This document shows, in pieces, positions 1 to 9,029 of a DNA stretch of 64,000 nt. Source of the stretch: Leucobacter triazinivorans. Lineage in GTDB: Bacteria > Actinomycetota > Actinomycetes > Actinomycetales > Microbacteriaceae. Position 1 is the stretch's first letter. Every line of letters begins with the position of its first letter. The translations under genes and the position numbers were made by a program. Below the pieces are notes generated by a model. That model was not told the origin of the DNA and searched no databases. It saw only the letters and a list, made by a program, of their open reading frames with translations. Where the stretch lies: positions 1,488,001-1,552,000 of the forward strand of contig NZ_CP035806.1 in the NCBI RefSeq assembly GCF_004208635.1, written 5' to 3'.

Positions 1-1
1 C

Positions 2-328
2 GCTGCAGAACGGGGTGTGGTGCTCGCCGACACCAAGTTCGAGTTCGGGCGGGATCCCCGCGCCGAGGCCGGCGATGCCGCGGGCGCACTGGTGCTCGCC
101 GACGAGGTGCTCACGAGCGATTCCTCGCGGTACTGGGACGCATCGGCCTACTTCGACGCCGCACTGCCGCGGGCGGATCGCCTGGCGTCGTTCGACAAGC
201 AGATCGTGCGCGACTGGCTCGCCGCCAACTGGGACAAGCAGGGCGAGCCGCCCGCGCTACCCGACGAGATCGTCGCGCAGACCTACGCCCGCTACGCCGA
301 GCTGCACGCCCGCCTCACCGGCGAGTAG
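2..328 (+). CDS. purC: SAICAR synthetase (PurC), C-terminal part
   Basis: Only the last 108 codons are in the window; the start lies to the left. PurC joins aspartate to CAIR using ATP in de novo purine synthesis in the cytoplasm. The visible part starts with VVLADTKFEFG, the conserved stretch of the family (IxDTKFEFG), continues through the conserved LTSDSSRYW block and ends with the usual helical tail (ARYAELHARLTGE). The next genes on the same strand are purS and purQ, which supports the purine assignment. The 237-bp gap to purS suggests that purS has its own signals rather than tight coupling to purC. Confidence 0.93.
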   Translation, partial: AAERGVVLADTKFEFGRDPRAEAGDAAGALVLADEVLTSDSSRYWDASAYFDAALPRADRLASFDKQIVRDWLAANWDKQGEPPALPDEIVAQTYARYAELHARLTGE

Positions 329-403
329 CACCCCTCCCCGGAAACCACATGGCACCCGGGGCCGGGTGTCCCGGAGCGGCCGGGTCGGCCTTTCATACGG
401 GAG

Positions 404-507
404 CGAGGTGACGGGATCCCGGTCCCGAGCGCATCAGGGTTGGCGGAGCGGAGCGACGACGCGGCGGGGTCCCCTGCCAAGCACGGGGACGGGATCCCTT
501 CACCTCG
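404..507. repeat. Interrupted 17-bp inverted repeat upstream of purS
   Basis: The arms are 404-420 (CGAGGTGACGGGATCCC) and 491-507, which match as an inverted repeat with one mismatch, 70 nt apart. It occupies the purC-purS gap and ends 58 nt before the purS start. It could fold in a purC read-through transcript as a terminator or leader structure, or be a regulator site. There is no T-tract after either arm, so the role is open. Confidence 0.4.
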
Positions 508-565
508 CGTGCTCGCCTCTGTGCGAGAATTGACTGAGCTTCACCTCGAGAAACGGAGACCCCGG

Positions 566-853
566 GTGCCCACGATTGTTGTTGATGTCATGCCCAAGGC
601 CGAGCTGCTCGACCCCCAGGGCAAGGCGACCACGGGGGCGCTGGATCGCCTGGGCCACGGCAAGTTCGAGAACGTGCGCATCGGCAAGCGCTTCGAGTTC
701 ACGGTGAACGGCGAGGTCACCGACGCGGTGCTCGACGAGGTGCGCCGGGTCGCCGACGAGATCCTGTCGAACTCCGTCATCGAGGACGTCGTCTCGATCG
801 CGGTCGACGGTGTCGCGGTCGACGGCGCCGCAGCCGACGTCGAGGCCCGCTGA
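566..853 (+). CDS. purS: Phosphoribosylformylglycinamidine synthase subunit PurS
   Basis: PurS is the small bridging subunit of the PurLSQ FGAM synthase complex (step 4 of purine synthesis). I chose the GTG at 566 because it gives a 95-residue protein beginning [20 protein letters not shown], as in other PurS proteins, and has GGAG seven bases upstream (555-558). Longer in-frame starts would add about 42 residues of low-quality sequence. The core [14 protein letters not shown] and the two-layer alpha/beta fold pattern are intact. A short Ala/Val-rich tail follows the domain. The stop overlaps the purQ start (TGATG), so the two are probably translationally coupled. Confidence 0.95.
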   Translation: MPTIVVDVMPKAELLDPQGKATTGALDRLGHGKFENVRIGKRFEFTVNGEVTDAVLDEVRRVADEILSNSVIEDVVSIAVDGVAVDGAAADVEAR

Positions 854-1557
854 TGACCACCCGCATCGGCGTCGTCACCTTCCCCGGCTCGCTCGACGAC
901 CGCGACGCGCAGCGCGCGATCCGCATCGCCGGCGCCGAGCCGGTGGCGCTCTGGCACGCCGACCACGATCTGCAGGGCGTCGACGCGATCGTGCTGCCCG
1001 GCGGATTCAGCTACGGCGACTACCTCCGGCCGGGCGCCATCGCGGCGATCTCGCCCATCATGACCGAGGTGATCGAGGCCGCGAACAAGGGTCTCCCGGT
1101 GCTCGGCATCTGCAACGGCTTCCAGGTGCTGGTCGAGTCGCACCTGCTGCCGGGCGGGCTGATCCGCAACGCGCACCAGCAGTTCATCCGCCGCGACCAG
1201 CGGCTCGTGGTCGAGAACGCCGACACGGCGTGGACCACCGAGTTCGCGCAGGGCGAGGAGATCGTGATCCCGCTCAAGAACGGCGACGGCGGGTACATCG
1301 CCAACGCCGAGACGCTCAAGCGCCTCGAGGGCGAGGGGCTCATCGCCTTCCGCTATGCGGAGGTGAACCCCAACGGCTCGCTCGACGACATCGCCGGCCT
1401 CACCAACGAGCGGGGCAACGTCGTCGGGCTCATGCCGCACCCCGAGCACGCCGTCGAGCCGGGATTCGGTCCAGACATGGCTGAGGCGATGCGCTCCGGC
1501 GTCGATGGGCTGCGGTTCTTCACAAGCGCCGTGAACGCGCTCACCGCCCGGGTCTGA
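853..1557 (+). CDS. purQ: Phosphoribosylformylglycinamidine synthase subunit PurQ (glutaminase)
   Basis: PurQ is the class I glutamine amidotransferase of the PurLSQ complex. It releases ammonia from glutamine for conversion of FGAR to FGAM by PurL, encoded at 17-19.3 kb. The 234-residue protein has the nucleophile elbow GICNGFQ with Cys87 and the PHPEH motif with His196 and Glu198, completing the triad. Other family landmarks are [11 protein letters not shown] (49-59) and GLMPHPE. The ATG shares one base with the purS stop. A strong hairpin follows 16 bases after the stop, so the purS-purQ unit ends here. Confidence 0.96.
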   Translation: MTTRIGVVTFPGSLDDRDAQRAIRIAGAEPVALWHADHDLQGVDAIVLPGGFSYGDYLRPGAIAAISPIMTEVIEAANKGLPVLGICNGFQVLVESHLLPGGLIRNAHQQFIRRDQRLVVENADTAWTTEFAQGEEIVIPLKNGDGGYIANAETLKRLEGEGLIAFRYAEVNPNGSLDDIAGLTNERGNVVGLMPHPEHAVEPGFGPDMAEAMRSGVDGLRFFTSAVNALTARV

Positions 1558-1572
1558 CCCGCGGCGAATGCA

Positions 1573-1612
1573 CCGGAGGGGCGGCGGATCGCAGGATCCG
1601 CCGCCCCTCCGG
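1573..1612 (+). terminator. Terminator hairpin after purQ
   Basis: There is a perfect 18-bp stem, 1573-1590 paired with 1595-1612, around a GCAG loop. Only a short GGGTTTC follows, so the U-tract is weak, as is common in actinobacteria. It lies between the plus-strand purQ and the convergent hemL and could serve both directions. Confidence 0.75.
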
Positions 1613-1690
1613 CGGGTTTCGCGGCCCTCACCGCCGCGGATCAGGCACCGTCGCTACGACACCCGCCGCCGCCCGCGTCGCCGCGGATCA

Positions 1691-1744
1691 GGCCGGCCCA
1701 GCGCATCAGGCCACCCCAGCGCATCAGGCCGCCCCAGCGCATCA
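1691..1744. repeat. Three tandem copies of an 18-bp unit at the hemL 3' end
   Basis: The units at 1691-1708, 1709-1726 and 1727-1744 read GGCCGGCCCAGCGCATCA with one or two changes each. The last copy supplies the hemL stop codon (TCA on this strand at 1742-1744), so each repeat would supply a stop in the same register. It looks like slippage or duplication of the gene end, with no obvious function. Confidence 0.6.
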
Positions 1745-3088
1745 CGCCGCGGCCGCCGCCCGAGCCGCGGCCGGAAGCGCCCCGGCGATCCGTTCGAGCG
1801 CTGCGTCATCGTGCGCGGCCGTCACGAACCACGCCTCGAACGCGCTCGGCGGCAGGTTGACGCCCTGCTCGAGCATCGCGTGGAAGAACGCGCGATGGCG
1901 CTCCACCTCCTGCCGCTGCACCGCCGCGTAGTCGAGCGGCGGCTCGGCGAACTCCCCGAAGAGCACGCTGAACAGGCTGCCGGCGCGCTGCACGCGGAAC
2001 GGCACCCCGGCCGCCTCGAACGCGGTGGTCACCTCTCCGATGATCGCGTCGGCGGCGTTGCCCAGCGCGCGGTAGGCGGCGACGTCTGCGTGGCGCAGCG
2101 TCGTGAGCCCCGCGGTCACCGCGAGCGGATTCCCCGAGAGCGTGCCCGCCTGGTAGACGGGACCGAGCGGCGCCAGCAGCTCCATGAGCTCGGTGCGGCC
2201 GCCCAGCGCGGCGAGCGGAAGCCCCCCGCCCACCACCTTGCCGAAGGTGAAGAGGTCGGGCGCCGCACCGGACGGCACCCGGGCCTGCTCGATCCCCCAA
2301 TACCCCGAGGGGCCGGCCCGGAAGCCCGTGAGCACCTCGTCGAGGATCACGAGCGCCCCGTGCCGGTGGGCGATCTCGATCATCGCCGCGGTGAAGCCCG
2401 GCTCGGGCGGCAACACGCCCATGTTCGCCGCGGCGGCCTCGGCAATCACCGCGGCGATCCGGTCGCCGTGCTCGGCGAAGGCGGCGGCGAGCGCCGTGGG
2501 ATCGTTGTAGGGCAGCACGAGCGTCTGGCCGGCAGTTTCGGCGGTGACACCGGCCGATCCCGGCATGGCGAGCGTCGCGAGGCCGGACCCCGCTTCGGCC
2601 AGCAGCCCGTCGGAGTGCCCGTGGTAGTGCCCCGCGAACTTCACGACGAGCGGCCGGCCGGTGGCGCCGCGGGCGAGCCGGATCGCGGTCATGGTGGCCT
2701 CGGTACCGGTCGAGACGAGCCGCAGCCGCTCCACCTCGGGCACCCGCGCGATGATCTCCTCGGCGAGCTCGGCCTCCTCGGGGACCGACGCCCCGAAGCC
2801 GAGCCCGCGCCCGGCGGCCTCCTGCACCGCATCGACGACGGCCGGGTGCGCGTGCCCGAGCAGCGCCGGCCCCCACGAGGCGACGAGGTCGACGTACTCG
2901 GTGCCGTCGGCATCGGTGACATAGGCCCCCCGCCCGGAGACGAGGAATCGCGGGGTGCCGCCGACAGAGCCGTAGGCGCGCACGGGCGAGTTGACCCCGC
3001 CGGGGATCACCCGCGCGGCACGCTCGGCGAGCTCCGCGCTGCGCGCGGTGCCCGAGGCGGCGGGCCGCTCGTTCGACGCGGCGCTCAT
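1742..3088 (-). CDS. hemL: Glutamate-1-semialdehyde 2,1-aminomutase
   Basis: HemL is a PLP enzyme that converts glutamate-1-semialdehyde to 5-aminolevulinate, the step after HemA. The 448-residue product has the class III aminotransferase fold: [10 protein letters not shown] near residue 30, [15 protein letters not shown] at 126-140, [11 protein letters not shown] at 247-257 and the PLP lysine in [10 protein letters not shown] (Lys284). The ATG at 3088 overlaps the hemB stop as ATGA, which decides the start; a GTG nine bases upstream is the alternative. One variation is [15 protein letters not shown], where the family usually has an E-P-V-A-G-N run. It is the last gene of the hemE-G-C-D-B-L run. 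Confidence 0.95.
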   Translation of the reverse strand: MSAASNERPAASGTARSAELAERAARVIPGGVNSPVRAYGSVGGTPRFLVSGRGAYVTDADGTEYVDLVASWGPALLGHAHPAVVDAVQEAAGRGLGFGASVPEEAELAEEIIARVPEVERLRLVSTGTEATMTAIRLARGATGRPLVVKFAGHYHGHSDGLLAEAGSGLATLAMPGSAGVTAETAGQTLVLPYNDPTALAAAFAEHGDRIAAVIAEAAAANMGVLPPEPGFTAAMIEIAHRHGALVILDEVLTGFRAGPSGYWGIEQARVPSGAAPDLFTFGKVVGGGLPLAALGGRTELMELLAPLGPVYQAGTLSGNPLAVTAGLTTLRHADVAAYRALGNAADAIIGEVTTAFEAAGVPFRVQRAGSLFSVLFGEFAEPPLDYAAVQRQEVERHRAFFHAMLEQGVNLPPSAFEAWFVTAAHDDAALERIAGALPAAARAAAAA

Positions 3089-4059
3089 CGGATCCACCCC
3101 GCGAGCTCGACGGCGAAGTAGCTCAGCACGGCATCGGCCCCCGCCCGCTTGATGCTCACCACGGACTCCTCGATCGCGCGGCGCCGGTCGATCCAGCCGT
3201 TGGCGGCCGCGGCCTCGATCATGGCGGCCTCGCCCGAGACCTGGTAGGCCCAGACCGGCACGGGGCTCGTCGCCGCGACGTCGGCGAGCACGTCGAGATA
3301 GCTCATGGCGGGCTTCACCATGACGATGTCGGCACCCTCGGCGACGTCGAGCTCGGCCTCGCGCAGGCCCTCCCGCCGATTGGCGGGATCCTGCTGGTAG
3401 CTGCGACGGTCACCCGTCAGCTGCGAGTCGACCGCCTCGCGGAAGGGCCCGTAGAAGGCCGAGGCGTACTTCGCCGAGTAGCCGAGGACCGCCGTGTCCT
3501 GGTGCCCGGCCTCGTCGAGCGCCTCGCGCACCGCTGCGACCTGCCCGTCCATCATGCCGGACAGGCCGAGCAGCGCGGATCCCGCGTCGGCCTGCGCGAC
3601 CGCCATCGCGCGGTAGCGGTCGAGGGTCGCGTCATTGGCGACCGCGCCGCGCGCGTCGAGCACCCCGCAGTGGCCGTGATCGGTGAACTCGTCGAGGCAG
3701 AGGTCGGTCTGCACGACGAGCGCATCCCCGGCTTCGGAGACGACGGCGCGAGTGGCGAGGTTGAGGATCCCCTCCGGGTCGTCGGCGGCGCTGCCGTGCG
3801 CGTCGCGCACCGCGGGCACGCCGAACAGCATGATGCCGCCCACTCCGGCCTCCGCGGCATCCGCGGCGGCGCGGCGCAACGAGTCGAGGGTGTGCTGGAG
3901 CACGCCGGGCATCGAGCCGATGGCCCGGGGCTCGGAGATCCCCTCGCGCACGAATGCGGGCAGGATCAGCTCGGCCGGGTGCACCCGGGTCTCGGCGACG
4001 AGTCGGCGCATGGCCGGGGTCGTGCGCAGGCGGCGCGGTCGGACGGTGGGGGGCATCAT
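3085..4059 (-). CDS. hemB: Delta-aminolevulinic acid dehydratase (porphobilinogen synthase)
   Basis: HemB condenses two 5-aminolevulinates to porphobilinogen. Counting from the ATG at 4059 the protein has 324 residues. The Schiff-base lysines are in [17 protein letters not shown] (Lys197) and [11 protein letters not shown] (Lys249), and the Cys-rich metal site is in [14 protein letters not shown] (Cys121, Cys131). An AGGAGG Shine-Dalgarno sequence at 4074-4069, nine bases before the ATG, supports independent initiation. However, the hemD frame runs into this gene with no stop codon, so some or all HemB may be made as a HemD-HemB fusion. The stop overlaps the hemL ATG. Confidence 0.93.
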   Translation of the reverse strand: MMPPTVRPRRLRTTPAMRRLVAETRVHPAELILPAFVREGISEPRAIGSMPGVLQHTLDSLRRAAADAAEAGVGGIMLFGVPAVRDAHGSAADDPEGILNLATRAVVSEAGDALVVQTDLCLDEFTDHGHCGVLDARGAVANDATLDRYRAMAVAQADAGSALLGLSGMMDGQVAAVREALDEAGHQDTAVLGYSAKYASAFYGPFREAVDSQLTGDRRSYQQDPANRREGLREAELDVAEGADIVMVKPAMSYLDVLADVAATSPVPVWAYQVSGEAAMIEAAAANGWIDRRRAIEESVVSIKRAGADAVLSYFAVELAGWIR

Positions 4060-5061
4060 GCTGCGGGTCCTCCTGGGGGGTGCGGGGTCGATGGCGGGTG
4101 CGGCGTCGGGTGCGGCCTTGGTGGCGGCTTCGGGTGCGGCTTCGGTGCCGGGAGTGCCGGCGGTGGCCGACGTGCGGGCGCCGGAACGGGGCGCGATGCG
4201 GGGCGTGCTCCGGGATCCCTCCCGGGCGGAGCCCCGGGATCCGGGATCCGCGATGTGCTCCGCGAGCGCGTCGAGCAGCCCGTCGACGGTGTGCCGTGCG
4301 GCGACGACGTCGGCCCGCAGGCCGTGGTCCGCGAGCGCCCGGGCCGTGGGTGCGCCGATGGCGGCCAGCATCGCGCCGCCGGGGAGCCCGTTGCCGCCGG
4401 CCGGGCCGAAGCGCCGAGCGAGCTCGGCGGCGCCGGATCCGCTGAGCACGAGGATCGCATCGACTCCGCCCGCGGCGATCCGCGCCTCCTGCGCCGCGTC
4501 GCGCGGTGCCGGCACGGTGCGGTAGGCGGCGATGCGCTCGGGAGCGTGCCCCGCGCGGAGGAGCGCCTCTTCGAGCTCGGTCGATGCGATCTCTGAGAGG
4601 GGCAGCAGCAGGCGCTGCGAGCGGGGAGCCCGGTCGCCGATCACGTCGATCAGGGCGGCAGCGATCCCGACCGCCGAGAAGTCGTGCTCCGGCTGCAGCG
4701 CCACCGCGAAGCCGCGCTCGCGCAGCGCCTCGGCGGTGGCCGGCCCCACGGCCGCGACCCGTGCCGCCCCTGCTGCTGCCGCCGGGCGAGCGCCCGCGTC
4801 GGCGACGGCGTGCGCCCCGTTGGCGCTCGTCACGACGAGCCAGTCGTATTGCCCGCGATTCCACCGCTCCACGGCGGCGGTGAGCGGGCCTGGGTCCTGC
4901 GGCGCGGCGGTCTCGGTGAGCGCCGCCACGACGGGTTCGCCGCCGCGCTCGCGGACGGCCTGCGCCCACCGCTCGCCCGCTGCGCCGCCGCGCGGCACGA
5001 GGATGCGCCGGCCGGAGAGGCCGAGCGCATCGGCGCGCTCTGCCGACGCGCCGGAGATCAT
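3085..5061 (-). CDS. hemD: Uroporphyrinogen-III synthase HemD, in frame with HemB (possible bifunctional fusion)
   Basis: HemD cyclises hydroxymethylbilane to uroporphyrinogen III. It starts at the ATG at 5061, which overlaps the hemC stop (ATGA). Residues 1 to about 255 form the two-lobed HemD domain ([12 protein letters not shown] at the start, [14 protein letters not shown], then [15 protein letters not shown]). The frame stays open through an Ala/Pro/Thr-rich linker of about 80 residues (256-334) straight into HemB, giving 658 residues in total. Tandem AGG AGG arginine codons in the linker are also the hemB Shine-Dalgarno sequence. HemD is poorly conserved, so I rely partly on operon position. 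Whether the cell makes a fusion, separate proteins or both cannot be told from sequence. Confidence 0.75.
   Translation of the reverse strand: MISGASAERADALGLSGRRILVPRGGAAGERWAQAVRERGGEPVVAALTETAAPQDPGPLTAAVERWNRGQYDWLVVTSANGAHAVADAGARPAAAAGAARVAAVGPATAEALRERGFAVALQPEHDFSAVGIAAALIDVIGDRAPRSQRLLLPLSEIASTELEEALLRAGHAPERIAAYRTVPAPRDAAQEARIAAGGVDAILVLSGSGAAELARRFGPAGGNGLPGGAMLAAIGAPTARALADHGLRADVVAARHTVDGLLDALAEHIADPGSRGSAREGSRSTPRIAPRSGARTSATAGTPGTEAAPEAATKAAPDAAPAIDPAPPRRTRSMMPPTVRPRRLRTTPAMRRLVAETRVHPAELILPAFVREGISEPRAIGSMPGVLQHTLDSLRRAAADAAEAGVGGIMLFGVPAVRDAHGSAADDPEGILNLATRAVVSEAGDALVVQTDLCLDEFTDHGHCGVLDARGAVANDATLDRYRAMAVAQADAGSALLGLSGMMDGQVAAVREALDEAGHQDTAVLGYSAKYASAFYGPFREAVDSQLTGDRRSYQQDPANRREGLREAELDVAEGADIVMVKPAMSYLDVLADVAATSPVPVWAYQVSGEAAMIEAAAANGWIDRRRAIEESVVSIKRAGADAVLSYFAVELAGWIR
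4069..4074 (-). promoter_or_regulatory. Internal Shine-Dalgarno AGGAGG for hemB inside the hemD frame
   Basis: AGGAGG, read on the minus strand, lies nine bases before ATG 4059. In the hemD frame it codes for Arg-Arg with AGG, a rare codon in this GC-rich genome, which suggests selection for ribosome binding rather than for the residues. Confidence 0.65.
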
Positions 5062-6164
5062 CCGGTCCTCTCGGACGGCGCGGCCCCGGGTCGTCGCCCA
5101 CCGGAGTCCGTCGCCCCTGCACCGGATTCGCCGAGCGGGGCGAGCGGGGCGAGCGGGGCGATCGTCGCAGCGCCCATCTCGAGGAGCCGCACGGCGACGG
5201 CTCGGCCCAGGCGCTCCGACGTCCGCGCGCGATCGGGGTCGTCGGCCGCCCAGGGCATCGCCTCCTCGGCCGCGAGCCGATGCGTACCGTCGAGGCTCGC
5301 GACCTCGGCACGCAGCGAGAGCCGAGCGTCGCCCGCGGCACCCCCGGCGCCCTCGACACGAGCGGTCGCGCCGATGGGGGCGGCGCATCCCGCCTCGAGC
5401 GTGGCGAGCACCGCCCGCTCGGCGAGCGCACCGGCACGGGCCTGCGGGTCGTCGAGCGCGGCGAGCGCCTCCGCGTACGGTGCGCGCGCTGCGTCGTCGG
5501 CGCGCACCTCGATCGCAAGGGCTCCCTGCCCCGGCGCGGCGGGGACCTCGTCGAGCGGGAAGCGCTCGGTGATGACGCCGGAGCGGCCGAGGCGATCGAG
5601 CCCGGCGCAGGCGAGAATCACCGCGTCGAGATCCGCGCCCACGCGTGCCAACCGCGTGTCGACGTTGCCGCGCAGGTCGTGCACCTCGAGATCGGGCCGG
5701 CGGGCGAGCAGCTGCGCGACGCGGCGGGGCGATCCGGTGCCGACACGGGCGCCCTCCGGCAGCGTCGCGAGCGTGAGCCCGTCGCGCGCGCACAGCGCGT
5801 CGCGGGCGTCGGCCCGCTCGGGCACGGCGCCCAGCACGATCCCCGGGCACGGCCCCGTGGGGAGGTCTTTGAGCGAGTGGACGGCGAGGTCGCACTCCCC
5901 CGCGAGCAGAGCATCGCGCAGCGCGCTCACGAAGACGCCCGTGCCGCCGAGCTGCGACAGCGGGGCACGCGAGGTGTCGCCCTGCGTCGTCACGATGACG
6001 AGCACCGCTTCGAGCCCCGAAGCGGCGGCCACGCGCTCGGCGACGGTGGTGCTCTGCGCGACCGCGAGGGCGCTGCCCCGGGTGCCGATGCGGATCACGC
6101 CGGGATCGGCTGCCACGGGCGCATCGGATCGACGCACCCGCGCGGCGTGTCGGTGCTCGTTCAT
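5058..6164 (-). CDS. hemC: Porphobilinogen deaminase (hydroxymethylbilane synthase)
   Basis: HemC polymerises four porphobilinogens into hydroxymethylbilane. The 368-residue protein has [13 protein letters not shown] at 25-37, HSLKDLP at 96-102, GTGSPRR and the active-site Cys260 in [11 protein letters not shown], which carries the dipyrromethane cofactor. The ATG at 6164 overlaps the hemG stop, with AAGGAG ten bases upstream, and fixes the start. The N-terminus carries about 20 extra residues. The C-terminus has a low-complexity tail containing an APLAPLAPL repeat. Both are unusual but lie outside the catalytic domains. Confidence 0.95.
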   Translation of the reverse strand: MNEHRHAARVRRSDAPVAADPGVIRIGTRGSALAVAQSTTVAERVAAASGLEAVLVIVTTQGDTSRAPLSQLGGTGVFVSALRDALLAGECDLAVHSLKDLPTGPCPGIVLGAVPERADARDALCARDGLTLATLPEGARVGTGSPRRVAQLLARRPDLEVHDLRGNVDTRLARVGADLDAVILACAGLDRLGRSGVITERFPLDEVPAAPGQGALAIEVRADDAARAPYAEALAALDDPQARAGALAERAVLATLEAGCAAPIGATARVEGAGGAAGDARLSLRAEVASLDGTHRLAAEEAMPWAADDPDRARTSERLGRAVAVRLLEMGAATIAPLAPLAPLGESGAGATDSGGRRPGAAPSERTG

Positions 6165-7804
6165 CTCTCCTGGACTCCTTCGCGGTGCGGCTCGGTGGGG
6201 TGCGGCTCGGTGCGGCTCGATGCGCTGCGGTGCGATGCGGTGCGGCTCGCCGCGACGGCAGCCGATCGACCGGACACCGGATCCGAGCGCGTCGGTTCCA
6301 TGATCCTCCTCGCGGCTGCGCGAGCGCCGGGCACGACCGAGGCGAGCCCGGTACCGCTCACCCAGTCCCCCGCGCAGGCGATGCCGCGCGGTTCGGGCAT
6401 CGGCGCCGCGGCGACGGTCGAGGATCCCGCGATCCACGCCCGTCGGCGCACGGCGCGAACCGCCCCCGGTTCGAGCTCGACGCCGAGGATGCGCGAGGCA
6501 TCCCGGAGGGCGAGGCGGGTCGTCTCCTCGTCGTTCAGGCCGTCGGTCGCCGGGGCGCTGCCGACGCGGCCGTACGAGAGGCGGAGGATGTGGCGGCCGG
6601 CGCCGAGAGCCGCCGCGCGGGCGGGCCACTTCGCGGTGACGTGCGTGAGCGCCTTCGCGGCGATGCGCGACCCGGCGTCCTCGGCGACCAGCGCGCCCGT
6701 GCCGCGCGGGGCACGATTCAGGCGCGGATCCTCCACGAGCAGGGCGACGACCTCGACACGCCCCTCGGGCGCGGACGGGGGCGCGTCGAGCAGGCGTCGG
6801 GCGACGCTCTCGGGGACGGCGAGGATCACGGCGTCGACGTCGAGAGCGGTGGCTTCGGCGGCGCCCGCGGGCCCGGTCTCGGGCCCGGTCTCGGGCCCGG
6901 TCAGCACCGTCCAACCCCCGCCGGCGTCGCGGCTGCGCAGGGCGCTCACCGCGGTTTCGGCGCGCACCGCCACTCCCAGGCGGTCGAGCTCGGCGACGAG
7001 CGCCGCGACGAGAGCCCCCATCCCCGCACGGAGCCCCGCCACGGCGCCCCCGGCAGCGGTGCGGCTGTCGCGCAGCTCGCGAGCGGCGGCCACGAGCGAT
7101 CCGCGGCGATCGAACGCGTCCGCGAGGCCGGGCACCGCCGAGATCGACAGCTCGGCCGGGTCGCTGGAGTGCACGCCGAGCACCACCGGTCGCACGAGGC
7201 GCTCGAGCACGCGCGCTCCGAGGCGGGCTCGCACGAGTTCGGCGAGGGATCCCCCGCGGCCCGCACTGCGCGGCAGCGCCGGCTCGAGCGCGGCGCGCAG
7301 CGCCCCGACGAGGCCGAGCACCCGCACCGCATCTCGCGAGAGGGGCGCCGCCGGGATCCCGATGGTCCCCGCCGCCGGCAGCGGCACGGCGCGCGCAGCG
7401 GACACGACCCACGAGCCGAGCGGCGCCGGGTTCACGATCTCGGCGCCCAGGCCGAGTTCGGCGAGCAGATCGGCGACGCCGCCGCCCCGGGTGGCGAAGG
7501 CCTCGGCTCCGATGTCGATGGTCGCGTCGGCGACGGTCTCGCTGCGCACGCGGCCGCCGAGACGGTCATCCGCCTCGAACAGCAGCACGTGCGCACCTGC
7601 GAGCGCGAGCTCCCGCGCCGCGACGAGCCCCGAGATCCCTCCGCCGACGACCGCGACCGTGCGCGCGCCAGCCGGGTCGGCCGATCCGGTGCCGCTCGGG
7701 GCCGAGCCGCGGGACCCGGCATCGGAGGGATCCGCGCCGACGGATCCCTCGCCATCGCGATTCCCGTCATCGGCGCCTGCAGCCGCGACTCGGTCAGCGG
7801 GCAT
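6161..7804 (-). CDS. hemG: Protoporphyrinogen / coproporphyrinogen III oxidase (HemG/HemY, CgoX-type)
   Basis: This FAD-dependent six-electron oxidase acts late in haem synthesis. In actinobacteria the family usually oxidises coproporphyrinogen III (coproporphyrin-dependent route), which I infer here. The dinucleotide-binding motif [16 protein letters not shown] lies near residue 50, followed by [18 protein letters not shown]-terminal [18 protein letters not shown] segment is the second FAD contact. The 547 residues are long for the family, with an acidic/Gly/Ser leader of about 45 residues and a His/Arg/Ser tail encoded by repeats. The ATG at 7804 overlaps hemE by 11 bases. The partners hemH and hemQ are not in this window. 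Confidence 0.9.
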   Translation of the reverse strand: MPADRVAAAGADDGNRDGEGSVGADPSDAGSRGSAPSGTGSADPAGARTVAVVGGGISGLVAARELALAGAHVLLFEADDRLGGRVRSETVADATIDIGAEAFATRGGGVADLLAELGLGAEIVNPAPLGSWVVSAARAVPLPAAGTIGIPAAPLSRDAVRVLGLVGALRAALEPALPRSAGRGGSLAELVRARLGARVLERLVRPVVLGVHSSDPAELSISAVPGLADAFDRRGSLVAAARELRDSRTAAGGAVAGLRAGMGALVAALVAELDRLGVAVRAETAVSALRSRDAGGGWTVLTGPETGPETGPAGAAEATALDVDAVILAVPESVARRLLDAPPSAPEGRVEVVALLVEDPRLNRAPRGTGALVAEDAGSRIAAKALTHVTAKWPARAAALGAGRHILRLSYGRVGSAPATDGLNDEETTRLALRDASRILGVELEPGAVRAVRRRAWIAGSSTVAAAPMPEPRGIACAGDWVSGTGLASVVPGARAAARRIMEPTRSDPVSGRSAAVAASRTASHRSASSRTEPHPTEPHREGVQER

Positions 7805-8912
7805 GCGCAAGTTCGACGATGCGGGTGAGCACGGCGGGATCGGTCTCGGGCGGCACGCCGTGGCCCAGGTTCAGGATGTGCGCGGGTGCCCGCGAGCCGC
7901 GCCGCAGCACCTCGTCGAGATGCGCCTCGAGCTGCGCCGCGGGAGCGCCGAGGAAGGCGGGGTCGAGATTGCCCTGCAGGGGCAGGGCGTCGCCGAGCCG
8001 GCGGCTGGCGTCGTCGAGCGGGGTGCGCCAGTCGACGCCGAGCGCGCTGACGCCCACCTCGGCGAGCTCCTCGAGCAGGTGCCCGGAGCCGACCGCGAAG
8101 TGGATCATGGGGACGGTCTCCTGCTGCACGGCGTAGCCGTCGCGCAGCGGATGCCGGTAGGCGATCCCACGCACCGCGTCGAGGGTGCGGCGGGAGGCGG
8201 GCGCGACGTGCTCCCGGTAGTCCGCGGCGCTCAGCGAGCCCGCCCAGGAGTCGAACAGCTGCACCGCACTCGCCCCGGCCTCGACCTGCGCCTCGAGGAA
8301 CGCCCCGCTGAGCTCGGCGGCCCAGTCGAGCAGCTCGCGCCAGGCAGCGGGGTCGGCGTGCATGAGCGTGCGAGCGCGCAGATGGTCCCGGGACGGCCCG
8401 CCCTCCACGAGATAGGCGGCGAGCGTGAACGGGGCGCCGGCGAAGCCGATGAGCGGCGTGCCGCCGAGCTGCGCGACCGTCAGGCGCACCGCCTCGCGCA
8501 CGGGTTCGAGCGCCTCGCGGAGCCGATCCGCAGTGAACTCGGCCCGGCACCGCGCCACGTCGGCCGCGCTGCGCACGGGCTGAGCGAAGACGGGGCCGCG
8601 CCCCGCGACCAGATCGACGTCGACCCCGGCCAGCATCAGCGGCACCACGATGTCGCTGAAGAAGACCGCGGCGTCCACCCCGTGGCGCCGCACCGGCTGC
8701 AGCGTGATCTCGCTCGCGAGGTCGGGATTCACGCAGGCGTCGAGCATACGATGATCGGCGCGGATACTGCGGTATTCGGGCAGCGAGCGGCCCGCCTGGC
8801 GCATGAACCAGACGGGCACGCGCTCGGGCCGATCGCCGCGGAGGGCGCGGATCAGGGTGGCGTCGCTCGTGCGGCCGTCGACGAGGGGGTGCGAAGCTGG
8901 GAGGAAGTTCAT
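7794..8912 (-). CDS. hemE: Uroporphyrinogen decarboxylase
   Basis: HemE removes four acetate carboxyls from uroporphyrinogen III to give coproporphyrinogen III. The 372-residue product from ATG 8912 shows the signature PVWFMRQAGRSLPEYR, the catalytic aspartate in FFSDIVVPL, the GFAGAPFTLAAYLVEGG block and the C-terminal GNLDP and LNLGHGV motifs. It is the first gene of the minus-strand haem run and faces hemA across a 117-bp region with a palindrome. In-frame codons upstream of 8912 run into that region and look non-coding, so ATG 8912 is preferred. Confidence 0.95.
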   Translation of the reverse strand: MNFLPASHPLVDGRTSDATLIRALRGDRPERVPVWFMRQAGRSLPEYRSIRADHRMLDACVNPDLASEITLQPVRRHGVDAAVFFSDIVVPLMLAGVDVDLVAGRGPVFAQPVRSAADVARCRAEFTADRLREALEPVREAVRLTVAQLGGTPLIGFAGAPFTLAAYLVEGGPSRDHLRARTLMHADPAAWRELLDWAAELSGAFLEAQVEAGASAVQLFDSWAGSLSAADYREHVAPASRRTLDAVRGIAYRHPLRDGYAVQQETVPMIHFAVGSGHLLEELAEVGVSALGVDWRTPLDDASRRLGDALPLQGNLDPAFLGAPAAQLEAHLDEVLRRGSRAPAHILNLGHGVPPETDPAVLTRIVELAHAR

Positions 8913-8932
8913 CGTTCGAGATGCTAGCTTAT

Positions 8933-8957
8933 AGATCTGATGTGAAACATCTGATCT
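8933..8957. promoter_or_regulatory. 25-bp palindrome between hemE and hemA (candidate operator)
   Basis: The arms AGATCTGATGT (8933-8943) and ACATCTGATCT (8947-8957) are inverted around GAA with one mismatch. The site is AT-rich against its surroundings and lies 20 bp before hemE and 72 bp before hemA, in the only region that can hold both divergent promoters. It fits a dimeric repressor or activator that co-regulates all haem genes here. The protein is not identified. Confidence 0.55.
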
Positions 8958-9029
8958 GCTCAGCTCGGGGTGAGACTCCGGGCCTCGATCCACGAATACC
9001 CCCGGTCACGACACTTCTCGAGAATCTTC

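Noticed and set aside
5280..8927. Very long open frame on the plus strand opposite the haem operon
   Set aside because: High GC keeps antisense frames open. The minus strand encodes clear HemC, HemG and HemE here, and the plus-strand translation is low-complexity Arg/Ala/Gly sequence.
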